DNA of 64,000 nt from Amorphophallus konjac (taxonomy: Eukaryota; Streptophyta; Magnoliopsida; Alismatales; Araceae). Positions 46,666 through 57,235 of this stretch are shown in pieces. Made by a program: the position numbers and the translations under genes. The notes under the pieces were generated by a model that did no database searches, was not told where the DNA came from, and worked only from the letters and a program-made list of their open reading frames with translations. Location: contig JAHNEJ010000085.1 of NCBI GenBank assembly GCA_022559845.1, positions 1 through 64,000 of the forward strand. Direction: 5' to 3'. Position 1 is the first letter of the stretch. Each line of letters begins with the position of its first letter.

Positions 46666-49600
46666 ATGGGGGAACGAGAGCCATCATTAAAGTTGACATA
46701 TAAGTTCGGTGGTTATTGGAAAACTCTTCAGTCTGGGAGGAGGGCATATGCACTAGGTCAGAGCAAGACAGTCGTGGCATATCCTGATTACTACAGTAGA
46801 TGCATATTAATTGAGGATATGGGACATCTATCTAAGTGGGTAAGTACACATTGTTTAGAATTTCATTATGAATTACCTAATAGCAGACCTGTTCAGTATG
46901 AGGAAATTGTTTCAGATGCTCAATTATATGAGGTGATGAAAGCCCATTTGCCCGTAGGGAAGATGACCATATATGTTAGCACATTGGACAGTCGGCCATT
47001 AGACTTACAGCCAACCAATATTCCACAGAAAGGTATGGCCAGCCAGTCTACTCAGGCCCATTCCCAGACATTTGTTGACATTGATGAGATGGATGATGAT
47101 GTTGAGGTTGGTCAACATCCTGAGTTTGTTCATGATGTTGCAGTTGTTCATCGTGACGAGGTTATTCATGGTGTCCCTGCCCCTGTCCCTGTAGTTGATG
47201 AGGATTATCATATTTTAAAGAAGAGGATATGTTCTGAAGCTGAGCAGAGTGACTCAGAATATGTTGCATATGAAGATGAGTACAACGAATCTGACGAGAG
47301 TGTGGCTGATTCTGATGAGGTACACACTGAGGACAGCTATCATTCAAGGCCATGTCCCTCAGATGAATCTGATATTGATGGAGGAGTTTCAGATGATGAT
47401 GGAGATTTGTTAGAGGCTGATGAAGAGACCCCAGATATATCAGTTGGTTCTCAATTTACAAATAGTCAGGAGTACAGGATTGCTCTACGTCAGCATGCTA
47501 TTAAAAATCAATTTGAGTTCAAGCAAGTGAAAAATGACAGCATGAGAATTACTGTTGTATGTGTAAATGTTAATTGCAAATGGAGAGTGCATGCCTCAAG
47601 GCTGCAAGATGTAGTTACTTTTGCAGTCAAAACAATGCAGGAAAAGCACACATGTTCAGCCACATCTAGGTGTGATAGCAGGATGGCATCCAAATCTTGG
47701 ATTTCAACCAGGGTATTGGAAGCAGTGAAAAAGAATCCTGACATACCTCCAAGAAAGTTGCAAGCTGATTTATTGAAGGCTTACAATATTTCAATCCCTT
47801 ATCACCGCATTTGGCGTGCACGAGAGTCGGCAAAGGAGAAGGTGTTTGGGAAGGTTGAGGAAATGTACAAGCATTTGCCACAGCTACTGAATGAATTAAA
47901 GCAGAGCGACCCTTCTTCAATTGTACAGTACAAGATTGGATTGGATGGTTGTTTCCAGAGGGTGTTCATTGCCTTAGGGGCATGTATTAGTGGTTTCAAA
48001 GATGACTGCCGTCCAGTGCTGGGCATAGATGGATGCCACTTGAAAGGGTATTACACTGGGATCTTGGTGGCTGCAGTTGCTCTTGATGGGAATCATGGTT
48101 TGTTCCTAGTTACCTATGGTGTTGTTGAGGGGGAGAGTATAGACTCGTGGACATGATTTTTGCACAAGTTGAAAGACGCTATTGGAAATCCGACAGGGAT
48201 TACATTCATTTCTGATATGGAAAAGGGCATTGAGGTAGCTGTCCCAGATATCTTTCCAGGTGCCGAGCATAGGTAATTAAGTTTCTCCTTTTACAATGTT
48301 TGATCTACTGCTAGTTTTATTTTCCATAATGTATGAATTGAGTGACTATGTATTTTAATGACATTGACTATAGGTTTTATATTAATGATGAGATTGTAAT
48401 TTCGAATTGCTTGTAGGTTTTGTATGCGGCACCTTTACAGGAATTTTAAGAAGAAATGGCCGGGCCCAGGTTTCAAGAATGCTGCATGGGCAGCAGCAAA
48501 ATCTTACACTGTTCAAGAATATAAAGCAGCTATATTTGAGATGAAGAAACTAGATCCACAGGCTGTTTCCTATTTAGAAAGTTTACGTTGTGCCTGGTCA
48601 AGATGTCATTTTAATGACAAGGGTAAGCTAAACTACATCACTAACAACGTAGCAGAGTCATTCAATTCATTTGTTGGTGATACGAGAGGCCTACCACTTG
48701 TAGACATGTTAGATGGAATTAGGCAGAAAATTATGGTGAAAATGGATCACAGGAGGAGACATGCACGTAGGATCAAAGAAAAGTTTGTGCCACGGACTGT
48801 TGCCTATTTAAATGCAATTGTTAGGAAGTTGGGAAAATATGCAGTCAGATATTCTACTGATTTTATGGCTGAGGTGGAAGGTCCGTATGAGAGGTGTGTT
48901 GTTAAATTGGACGAGATGTATTGTTCTTGTCGTCAATGGTAAGTCAGTGGGCTGCCTTGCCAACATGTTGCTGCTGCTGTTGATGCACGTAGGGGCCTCC
49001 AAATTAATAATTTTGTTGATAGATGTTATTCAATTGAGACATATAAAGCCACATATGCAAAGTCAATACAACCATTACCAGGTAAGAGCATGTGGCAGAC
49101 TGTAGAATCTGTTGAGGTGCTTCCTCCTCGCTGCCAAAGATCCCGAGGTCGCCCTCGGAAGAAGAGGATTAGAGATGCTGATGAAAATCAAAAGGCACTT
49201 AGGAGATCCCATAAATGCAAAAGATGTGGACAATAGGGCCACCATAAAAATACTTGCAAAGAATCCCTCCCAGGACCAGAATCTGCAGTTACAGACATTG
49301 GCACTACTTCCACAACTGTGGCACGGAAGTAAGTTTGTATTGCAATTATGATTTATATTTTATCTATTTGATTTGCTTTGTGCATAATATTGAAAGTTAT
49401 GTTGTAGGCAAGGCCCAAGAAGACCACCCAGGTTCGTAAGTGGTTGGGCTACTCAGGCTCAAACTAATGATGGTGGTGAAGGGCCACAAGTTACAACTTC
49501 GGTTGGTCCAGGTCAGACCCACGGGAGGGCTAGGAGAGGTACCAGCAGGGGCAGCACTGAAGGAAGCAGTCGGGGGAGAGGTAAGTTAGCACACATGTTA

Positions 49601-49842
49601 AATTTCTAAATTGAAATAAGAATTAGACTGATATTAATACAAGTATAACTCATATAGGTCGCACAATTTCGGTGGAGGCACCGGGCTCCAGCAGCACTAG
49701 CGGAGGAGACATTCGTGTACACACGGTGATAAATATGGACAGTCAAGCATCCATTAACTTTGATCAGCATTCCTCCATGTTCAACTTCCAACAACTCCCG
49801 CCAAATTGTGAGTTTAAAATATACTTTTTAACTTGTAGGTAA
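46666..49842 (+). pseudogene. mudrA-type transposase gene, interrupted by three stops
   Basis: Encodes the enzyme that would bind the TIRs and cut and paste the element in the nucleus. The ATG at 46,666 opens the frame MGEREPSLKLTYKFGGYW. Order: N-terminal domain, acidic linker, MuDR-type DNA-binding domain (about 47,440-47,710, with Cys/His zinc ligands CVNVNCKW and KHTCS), and MULE transposase core with DDE residues: D in LGIDGCHLKG (about 48,027), D in FISDMEKG, E in NNVAESFN. A SWIM zinc finger (CSCRQW..SGLPCQH, about 48,920-48,970) and a CCHC knuckle (CKRCGQ.GHHKNTC, about 49,217-49,258) follow. Inferred introns: 48,273-48,416, 49,329-49,407 and 49,581-49,657, all GT-AG. Breaks are TGA at 48,154 (replacing the W of SWT-W), TAA at 48,940 (Q expected in the SWIM) and TAG at 49,234. 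Exon structure is otherwise intact. Confidence 0.92.
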
Positions 49843-50310
49843 AGATTATGTTATTTCTAATAGTTAACACCCTCTCTTTGTCACACCTACATGACATTGG
49901 CTGATGTGAAGAATGTTGTTGCCGACCGGATGTGAAGAATGATATTGAAGAACAATATTTCGTATCCGTTTTATGTGTTGTTGTCCTCAATGTAAACTCT
50001 TATGGATTGTGAAGTTTTGATGTAACTGATACAAGTATCTGTTTATTTGTTGGTGATATGAATGATATTTGTAATTTTGTGCTGGGCTTAAACCAGGTTT
50101 GAATGATAGATGGTTTGTGTTGGTTTGAAATGAATGATACATGGGTTGTGATGATTTGATATGAATGATGCAATGGTTGCAAGGGTAACTAACTGGTGCA
50201 GGTGCTGATGGTATATGCAAAAAGCCCTAATGAGAATTAGTCAAGAAATAATTATGTGATCTGCAAATAATGCTATTGACAGCAGCTGGTGTCATGCCAA
50301 AATCTAAACC
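49843..50310. other. Spacer within the Mutator-like element
   Basis: Transposase 3' region. AT-rich with 'tgaatgata' motifs on the plus strand (50,057-50,170); no gene. Open frames on the minus strand are low-complexity reflections of this repetition. Confidence 0.6.
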
Positions 50311-50999
50311 CTCCATGAGAGGTCGACACTTCAAGCAAGAGAGGTCGACACTTCCTATGTACAGACTTTGTAATGTATAGACTTTGCTCAGTTCAGCAAG
50401 AAATGTATAGACTTTTGGAATGATGAAAATAATACATTTTCAATGAAGATGCCCTGCATCTTTGTGTTACATGTGAAGAGGTCGACACTTCAAGCAAGAG
50501 AGGTCGCAAGAGAGGTCGACACTTCCTATGTACAGACTTTGCAATGTATAGACTTTGCTCAGTTCAGCAAGAAATGTATAGACTTTTGGAATGATGAAAA
50601 TAATACATTTTCAATGAAGATGCCCTGCATCTTTGTGTTACATGTGAAGAGGTCGACACTTCAAGCAAGAGAGGTCGCAAGAGAGGTCGACACTTCCTAT
50701 GTACAGACTTTGCAATGTATAGACTTTGCTCAGTTCAGCAAGAAATGTATAGACTTTTGGAATGATGAAAATAATGCATTTTCAATGAAGATGCCCTGCA
50801 TCTTTGTGTTACATGTGAAGAGGTCGACACTTCAAGCAAGAGAGGTCGCAAGAGAGGTCGACACTTCCTATGTACAGACTTTGCAATGTATAGACTTTGC
50901 TCAGTTCAGCAAGAAATGTATAGACTTTTGGAATGATGCAAATAATGCATTTTCAATGAAGATGCCTTGCATCTTTGTGTTACATGTGAAGAGGTCGAC
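50310..50999 (+). repeat. 171-bp minisatellite, coding-phase (57-codon) repeat
   Basis: Landmark 'atgaagatgccctgcatc' occurs at 50,443, 50,614, 50,785 and 50,956, an exact 171-bp spacing. Because 171 is 57 codons, a plus-strand frame (50,443-51,117, 224 codons) runs through all copies as a near-perfect 57-residue repeat (MKMPCIFVLHVKRSTLQ...). Copies differ by only a few bases, indicating recent expansion. Whether the frame is translated is unknown; there is no obvious promoter or domain, and I treat it as a repeat. Confidence 0.88.
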
Positions 51000-51480
51000 A
51001 CTTCAATGTATAGACTTTACAATGTATAGACTTTGCAATGCGACAGCAATGTATAAACTTTGCAATGAGTTGGTCCGATGTATAGACTTTGCAATGTATA
51101 GACTTTGCAATGTATAGACTTTGTAATGATTTGGTCCGATGTATAGACTTTGCAATGATTTGGTCCGATGTATAGACTTTGCAATGACTTTGCAATGTAT
51201 AGACTTTGCCAATGTATAGACTTGGCGTTATGAAGCACAGACTTCACCGATGTATAGACTTGGTCTGATGTACAGACTTGATCGATGTACAGACTTGGTT
51301 CGATGTACAGACTTGACCGATGTACAGACTTCACCGATGTATAGACTTGCTCAGTTCAGCAAGAAATGTATACACAGAAATGTATAGACTTAGAGTGAGT
51401 GTGCATGCATAACGATGTACAGACTTGTGTGTGCGTGCATGCAACAATGTGTAAACTTAGTGTTTGTGCAGCTAGCCAAT
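51000..51480. repeat. Short-period repeat field (unit like gtatagactttgcaat)
   Basis: More than twenty variants of 'gatgtatagactttgcaa' / 'gatgtacagacttg' at 15-40 bp spacing, extending from the motif already present inside each 171-bp unit. Related 'gaggtcgacacttcaag' copies occur at 50,320-50,345, within the 171-bp units, and at 51,507-51,555. This suggests stepwise expansion from a simple seed. Confidence 0.85.
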
Positions 51481-51828
51481 GTAACAAAGCTTTTGTTACA
51501 TGTCAAGAGGTCGACACTTCAAGGAAGAGAGGTCGACACTTCAAGAGGTCGACACTTTAAGTCCACGAAATTTTAGGTCATTTGACCACGGTTGACCAGG
51601 ATGGTATAAACTCTCATCCACTCTCACCCATTCACTCTCACCCAAATAATAGGTCACCCACCCTCCCCCGGTTCACCTTCTCATTCTCACATCTTGTGGC
51701 CGCCAACATCACTCCAACCGGTGGAGGCTCCCTTCGAGAGGTCGACGGCCGCCAACATCTCGTGAGTGCACCTCTTCCTCTCGCCACGCCCTTCTTCCCT
51801 TCCATCCCCTTGTGCCCTATTTCTACAA

Positions 51829-53627
51829 ATGGCACCACCGGTCACCAGAGGGAAGAAAGAAACAGCCGCCGCCGGAGGAAAACAAGCCGTAGGTCCAGAT
51901 TCTATAACAAAGGAACCACGGACGAAGTGGCTCCATGACTGGCCAGCTGCATAGGGAGGACCACAAGACTCTGCTTCCATCCGTGCACCCTCGCCACAGC
52001 CGGATGCCCCTCCTCGGAAGAAAAGGTCAGCTGCCCGCAAGACCTCTACAGCGCAGGAACAGCCTGTTACAAGGAGCAAACCAGCAGTCCGCATATCTTC
52101 CAGAGAAAAGGAACAAGCAGCTACAAAGAAAAGGTTGTCTACCAAAGAGAAAGGCAAGGAGGTCGAGGACCAATCTGATTCCGACCCTCACGGATACTAT
52201 TTCCTCGGTATGTAGATTTTTCTGACCAAGATATGCTACATGATTTTCCTGAACTGTTACCTATATTTGAATTTCAAGGCTGGGTTGAGTTTATGAGTAC
52301 ACATACAGTGTACTATCCTAAACTAGTCCGGGAATGGTATCAAAATGCATGGACTGAAAAAGATGGTCAGGTGTGGACTGTGGTTCAGGGTGTGACCATT
52401 CCTGTGCAACCCCGTTTATTTTACAAGGCATGGCACATTCCTAAACAAGGATTGACAGAACAAGAATTCCCCTATGATTTGGAAGAAGTATACACTACTA
52501 TAGCTGGGAAACCTATCAAGTCTGACATTCATATAACATCCATAAGCACCAATCAGTTCCCTCCTTTGCAACGCCTACTACATCACATGCTCACTACGAT
52601 CATCACACCACAAGGTGGAGGGAGAAGCAGACTTACTGAGACTCAACGGTTTTTACTTTATTGTATGTTAAAACATGTGAAAGTATGCCTCCCCAAAATA
52701 GTTATGCATGTGATGTCTGGATGCTTTGCGAAAAAGAGAACTCTACCCTATGCTGGTGCCTTGACTGCTGTGTTCATCAAGGTTGGAATTTCATTGGAAG
52801 ATGAACCTGTTCAGATAATTCCAAGGACCAATGTCTACTGTCAGAAATTCATTGGCACGTTTATGCATTACAAGAAGAAAGGAAACATAATAGTAAGAGA
52901 TCTTCCAGGCTATGAGACATTACAAGGTCCAACAGTTCCCTCAACCGAACCTCAGGCTACTCCAGACACACACATTGGAGCTATAGTTCCTTTTGGAACA
53001 TCTCCACCCTCTTCACCTCCTCAGATGTTCAGAGAGTCAGATGCACCTCCAGAGTTCCATACACAAACATCTGCCCCAGATCAAGCCGGCACAAGCTCCA
53101 ATCATTCTCTTCATTCTCATATGATGAAATATATGCAGGAGCAATTTACTGTCATGAAAAGTGAAATTTTTAAGCTGAACTCCAATCAAGAGCTTATTCA
53201 TACCCAACTAGTATATGTCAGTGCACAGCTGCTTCCTATTATGAATGAACTTAAGGAATTCCGTGCAGACACTCAGATGAAAAACACTGAACTTCAACAG
53301 CAAATTCAAGAGCTTTCTGTTCAACATTCACAGTTCCAGGATGCAGTAGTTCACATCTCCTAGCAGCTTAGTTCCCAGTATCTAGCCGGCTCCAGCTCTG
53401 ATATTCCCTCTACAGTCACAGCTCACTTCGATCATTTATTGAACACTATGCAGCACTGGGCTACGGACATAAATACACAGATTGCACATGTTCAAACATC
53501 TGTCAAGCAGACAAACCAACTCATGAATTGCAAATTTGCCTCACTGGGGGTTAAGGTATCAAAGCTTATTCGAGATGTTCCAACAGCAATCCCTTTGAAT
53601 AAATCAAGAGGATCCGGTTCAGGATAA
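51829..53627 (+). pseudogene. Second ORF of the element, plant-transposon-type protein, broken
   Basis: From ATG 51,829 the frame encodes a basic, lysine/arginine-rich N-terminal region (MAPPVTRGKKETAAAGGKQA) that meets TAG at 51,952. After a frame change near 52,205, the long frame (52,233-53,363, 376 codons) contains FPELLPIFEFQGWVEF, a YYPKLVREWY segment, VQGVTIPVQPRLFYKAW and LTETQRFLLYCMLKHVKV. This resembles the uncharacterised 'putative plant transposon protein' domain seen in many plant TEs (from memory, unverified). Heptad-like Gln/Leu-rich sequence near 53,130-53,350 suggests a coiled coil. A TAG at 53,361 interrupts the frame, which otherwise continues to 53,627. Role in transposition unknown. 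Confidence 0.7.
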
Positions 53628-54325
53628 GGGTCAGCACGGCCTCCTGCTCTGCGTTCGTGAATGGTACCCTTTTACTTGATGACAAAGGGAGAGACATACA
53701 TAGTTCTACATGCATATCATGCATTAAGAATCTTTTTGAATCATGTCATTTCTATTTTTGCACTTATTGTAACAATCCTTTGTGATTGAACGAGATGCCT
53801 CTTTGTCAATGCATGAATTGCTTTGTTTTGTCCATGTCTGGAATCACCTATTGAGAATGAATGGAATGGGTTTTTAATGAATACACCGTTTTGACTATAT
53901 GTCTTGATTATTAAGAGCATAAAAGGTCGACCTCTCCATTAGGGGGTGTCGACACCTCTCCACCCTTTTCTGTCTGGATCATGCGCTGCAAGCTAACAGA
54001 ACGTATATCTGTCTGCATCCAACCACCACAGTCACTTTGAACATCTTTTAATGACGTTGTTCATTCCCACAAGCCTTTATTTCGTTTTGGATGATGATGG
54101 CCAGAGATGCTGATGATGATGACACCTCACTCTTCACACATGTCTGTGAAACATGGGCATGAGCAGGTGAAGCATGCACTGGCAGGCATTTGGTCTGAAA
54201 ATGAGCTGGTGAAGCATACACATGGAACATATAAGAGTAACGATAATAAGTGGCATTACATTAGAGTAAAGACGATTACATGTCCAATATAGGACTTACA
54301 TTGCATACGTCTCTCTTAAACACGT
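53628..54325. other. Spacer within the Mutator-like element
   Basis: Contains 'aaaggtcgacctctcc' and 'gtgtcgacacctctcc' (53,925-53,965), echoing the 'gaggtcgacactt' motif of the repeat field 2.5 kb away. No gene. It lies between two genes pointing towards it and so probably holds both 3' ends. Confidence 0.55.
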
Positions 54326-54973
54326 TCACTTGAATAGGCAAATGACAAATAGTACAAATATGACAAAATACATCAGTAATTTTAAGTTTTTCAATTGCAA
54401 CTCTATCTTTTCTAATTTCTTTGTCATGCATTCTTCCATCGCCTTTAGTTGATATTTGACATCCACAACATTATACGTAGTATCATCAACCCACTCAAAG
54501 AAACCGCAATCCCCGTCAGTATTTGCATACGGACAACAATAGAAACGCTTGCCTTTCGACCTCTCACGATTTGAGACATAAACCCGACAATTACCCCTTC
54601 TACAATTGCATTCCATCGGCGGCACACGAGATGAGACGACAGCTCCTCGAGACAACTGCATTCCACTAACATTTGATGACTGCATACGACACGAACAAGT
54701 TATTATCACTGTAAACATAGATGTGGAGAATAATCTAGCCATCAAAATAGCATACCATTTCAGACATGGGGAGAATAACAAGGGTCGATTTGTCGTGTTG
54801 GGCGTGATGGCAAGGGCCGGCGGTGGTCGGTGGGCCGTCGGCGGTAGGCCGTCAGCGTCGATCGGTGGGGCTTCTGCGGCTGGGGCCTTGCGGTGGGGCA
54901 TCTGCGGCGGCCAGTGGGGGTAGTCCGCAGCTTGCAACGACGGTGGGGCGTCTGCGGGGGTGAAGGGTTTCAC
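54326..54973 (-). CDS. GRF-type zinc-finger protein with C-terminal membrane segment (TE-encoded)
   Basis: Minus-strand frame of 215 codons. Residues about 120-164 form a GRF zinc finger: ECNCRRGNCRVYVSN, GKRFYCCPY and DCGFFEWVDD give the expected Cys ligands and the G-(K)RF and FF.W cores. GRF fingers bind single-stranded nucleic acid in known proteins. A probable coiled coil (171-199, EKIELQLKNL) and a strongly hydrophobic C terminus (199-214, MYFVIFVLFVICLF) follow. The proline-rich first ~95 residues lie in GC-rich TIR-proximal DNA and may be leader. A splice acceptor-like TATGCAG precedes residue 100, so the true start is uncertain. Convergent with the plus-strand genes, in the place where MuDR has mudrB. 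No stop or frameshift in the finger. Confidence 0.72.
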   Translation of the reverse strand: MKPFTPADAPPSLQAADYPHWPPQMPHRKAPAAEAPPIDADGLPPTAHRPPPALAITPNTTNRPLLFSPCLKWYAILMARLFSTSMFTVIITCSCRMQSSNVSGMQLSRGAVVSSRVPPMECNCRRGNCRVYVSNRERSKGKRFYCCPYANTDGDCGFFEWVDDTTYNVVDVKYQLKAMEECMTKKLEKIELQLKNLKLLMYFVIFVLFVICLFK

Positions 54974-55103
54974 TGGGAAAGGGTCATGAGTAAGGGTAGT
55001 TTAGGATTTTCAACTTTTTTTAACGGAAGGATGGAATATTCCATCGAATATCTAATTGTTTTAACGTCGGTGAACTACACGGGCCTTTCTGTAAGAGTTA
55101 CAT

Positions 55104-55191
55104 GATTTTAAGGACTTTTTAAACAATAGAGAGATTGTAGGGACTAAAAAGCAATTCGTCATATTTGTACGGACTAATATGCAAAAAATCC
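55104..55191 (-). repeat. Right terminal inverted repeat of the Mutator-like element
   Basis: Inverted counterpart of 45,718-45,805, ending 'ctaatatgcaaaaaatcc'. Confidence 0.93.
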
Positions 55192-55200
55192 AATTATTTT
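55192..55200. other. 9-bp target-site duplication (right)
   Basis: 'aattatttt', identical to the left copy at 45,709-45,717 and followed by the continuation of the interrupted satellite monomer. Confidence 0.95.
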
Positions 55201-56150
55201 AATGGTATACTATATTTATATATTATAATAAAAATATTTATGAATTAAGATAAAATATAAAACTTAAAGATGAACAGTAACATAAATTCGTATTTAATGT
55301 CCTTTTCGACTTTTAAATTTTAATTAGTGACATTATTGATGTTATTTATTAAAAAACTTATATTAATGGTATATTATATTTGAGAATATATTAAAAATTT
55401 TAAAATTAAGATAAAATAAAAATTTTAAAGATGAACGGTAACGTAAACCCATAATTAATGTTGTTTTTAACTTTTAAGATTTAATTAGTGAGATTATTGA
55501 TGTTATTTATCAAAAAAATATATTTTAATAGTATACTATATTTATATATTATAATTAAAATATTTAAGAATTAAGATAAAATAAAAAAATTTAAAGATGA
55601 ACAGTAACATAAACCCATAATTAATGTCATTTTTGAATTTAAAATTTTAATTAGTGAGATTATTGAAGTTAAATATTTAAAAAATTATTTTACTGGTATA
55701 TTATATTTGAGAATATATTAAAAATATTTAAAAATTAAGATAAAATAAAAAATTTTAAAGATGAACGGTAATATAAACTCGTAAATAATGCCATTGTAGA
55801 CTTTTAAAATTTAATTAGTTAGATTATTGATGTTATTTATCAAAAAAAATTGTTTTAATAGTATACTATATTTATATAATATAATTAAAATGTTTAAGAA
55901 TTAAGATAAAATAAAAAATTTTAAGATGAACGGTATCATAAACTCATAATTAATGTTGTTTTTGACTTTTAAATTTTAATTAGTGAGATTATTGATCTTA
56001 TTTATCAAAATTATTAATGATATTATTTATCAAAAATATTTTTTATGTTTATGTTATATTTAATTTATAATATATATTTAAATAATTTAAAATTAAAATA
56101 AATTTAAAAATTATAGATGAATAGTAACTTAAACTAGTAATTAATGTGTG
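55192..56150 (-). repeat. AT-rich satellite (right part)
   Basis: Continuation of the array after the Mutator-like element, about five or six further ~165-bp monomers of alternating A and B type ('gagaatatattaaaaatatt', 'gtatactatatttatataat'). It degrades from about 56,000 and ends in (GA)n and (TA)n tracts at 56,155-56,245. Confidence 0.83.
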
Positions 56151-56216
56151 TGAGAGATAGAGAGCGACCCGAGAGAGGGGAGGGGAGAGAGAGAATGAGA
56201 GATATATTAAAATTAT

Positions 56217-56249
<33 letters not shown>

Positions 56250-56253
<4 letters not shown>

Positions 56254-56440
56254 TTATTTATATCATTATTAGATTAATCTACTACTTATCAAATTACACT
56301 AGATTAAAAGTAGGTTAACCCACCTCCTAACTTCCACGTTAACTACTCTCCTATCATACTAAAAATGAATTAAGTCTGAATTATTTTAATTAATTTAAAT
56401 TAAATAATCCACCTTTAATCTAACTCCATGTCAAATTAAA
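56250..56440 (-). mobile_element. TIR-element end flanking the satellite
   Basis: Reverse complement reads 'tttgacatggagttagatta' then 'ttttaatctagtgtaatttg', closely matching the left end of copy A at 5,398-5,560. Orientation is such that the satellite occupies the position of the element interior. The matching opposite end was not found at 43,138. Confidence 0.7.
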
Positions 56441-56494
56441 ACTTAATATCTCATGCGCTCCATGTATTGGGAAATGGTAGGACATTGAAGAATG

Positions 56495-57235
56495 GTGTCC
56501 CAGACCGTAGATGATGACCACGAAAAATAAATAAGCGGACAGCCTCTTTAATTAATTAGCTGGGATGATTGATACATCTTTGCAGCAAAATGAAGGTTGA
56601 GAACAATAATTAGTAGAAGAAGAAAACTATATATATATATATGGCCGGCAACAACAGGGAGTGGGAAGGAGCTAGCTAGATTAAAGGCTCTGCTCAAGCC
56701 AATCTTATTAGGAAGTACTAAATTATTAGGCCGTGTTTGTTAACCGAGCACGGTTACTGTGCTCGATCCCGGAGGGTCGAGCATGGTAACCGTCCTCGGT
56801 TAACCCCTTTTGTGTGAGGGGGAGGGCAAGAGGAGGCGGGGTCCACCGGTTAACCGATGTCGGCTAACCGGTCGACCACCCGTTTGCCAAACACGGCCTT
56901 AACATTTGCGGCAAAATGCTCTGTCATATATATATATATATATATAGCGAGATTAGATGTTGGTGTTCATATCGATGGAATAGGTGAGCCAATGTTTGGA
57001 TCGATCATTTCTTCAAGCATAAGAATAGTTTGTAAAATTCCTGTGGCAGCGCTGCAGTGGTACACCTCTCCTCAAGTGAGATCCCCCTGCTTGCTCCCCC
57101 TCTTATATCTATATATATATTAGGTAGGTAACTTTATATATATAACTACCTACCTAATTAAAAAATGTAAATATTATTAGGCAGGGATGACCGTGTACAA
57201 AAGGAGGACTCATTCGTTGCTTACATATATACAAT
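56495..57235. repeat. Duplicated spacer matching 8,925-9,580
   Basis: Same order of landmarks as the earlier copy ('gatgattgatacatctttgc', 'gttcatatcgatgg', 'aaaggaggactcattcgttg'). It carries an internal (TA)n tract and the Tourist-like MITE, which the other copy lacks. No gene. Confidence 0.7.
56729..56898. mobile_element. Tourist-like MITE (PIF/Harbinger), 170 bp
   Basis: Perfect short terminal inverted repeat (GGCCGTGTTTG ... CAAACACGGCC) with the trinucleotide TTA duplicated on both sides (56,726-56,728 and 56,899-56,901), the signature of PIF/Harbinger-derived MITEs. Internal sequence has further inverted 'ggttaaccg' motifs. Confidence 0.9.

Larger units (their letters stand above)
45718..55191 (+). 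mobile_element. Mutator-like element, 9,474 bp, full length
   Basis: Bounded by terminal inverted repeats starting GGRTTTTTTGCATATTAG and an exact 9-bp target duplication, the hallmark of Mutator insertions. Contents in order: left TIR, GC-rich leader (45,900-46,290), transposase gene (46,666-49,842), spacer, 171-bp minisatellite and short-period repeat field (50,310-51,570), second plus-strand ORF region (51,829-53,627), and a convergent minus-strand GRF zinc-finger ORF (54,326-54,973), then right TIR. The two-sided convergent layout recalls maize MuDR, but the second-side gene is different. Stop codons in the transposase mean this copy is no longer autonomous. Confidence 0.93.

Noticed and set aside
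50980..51334. Minus-strand frames rich in 'KSIHCKVYT'
   Set aside because: Direct consequence of the short-period repeat field; no independent evidence of coding.
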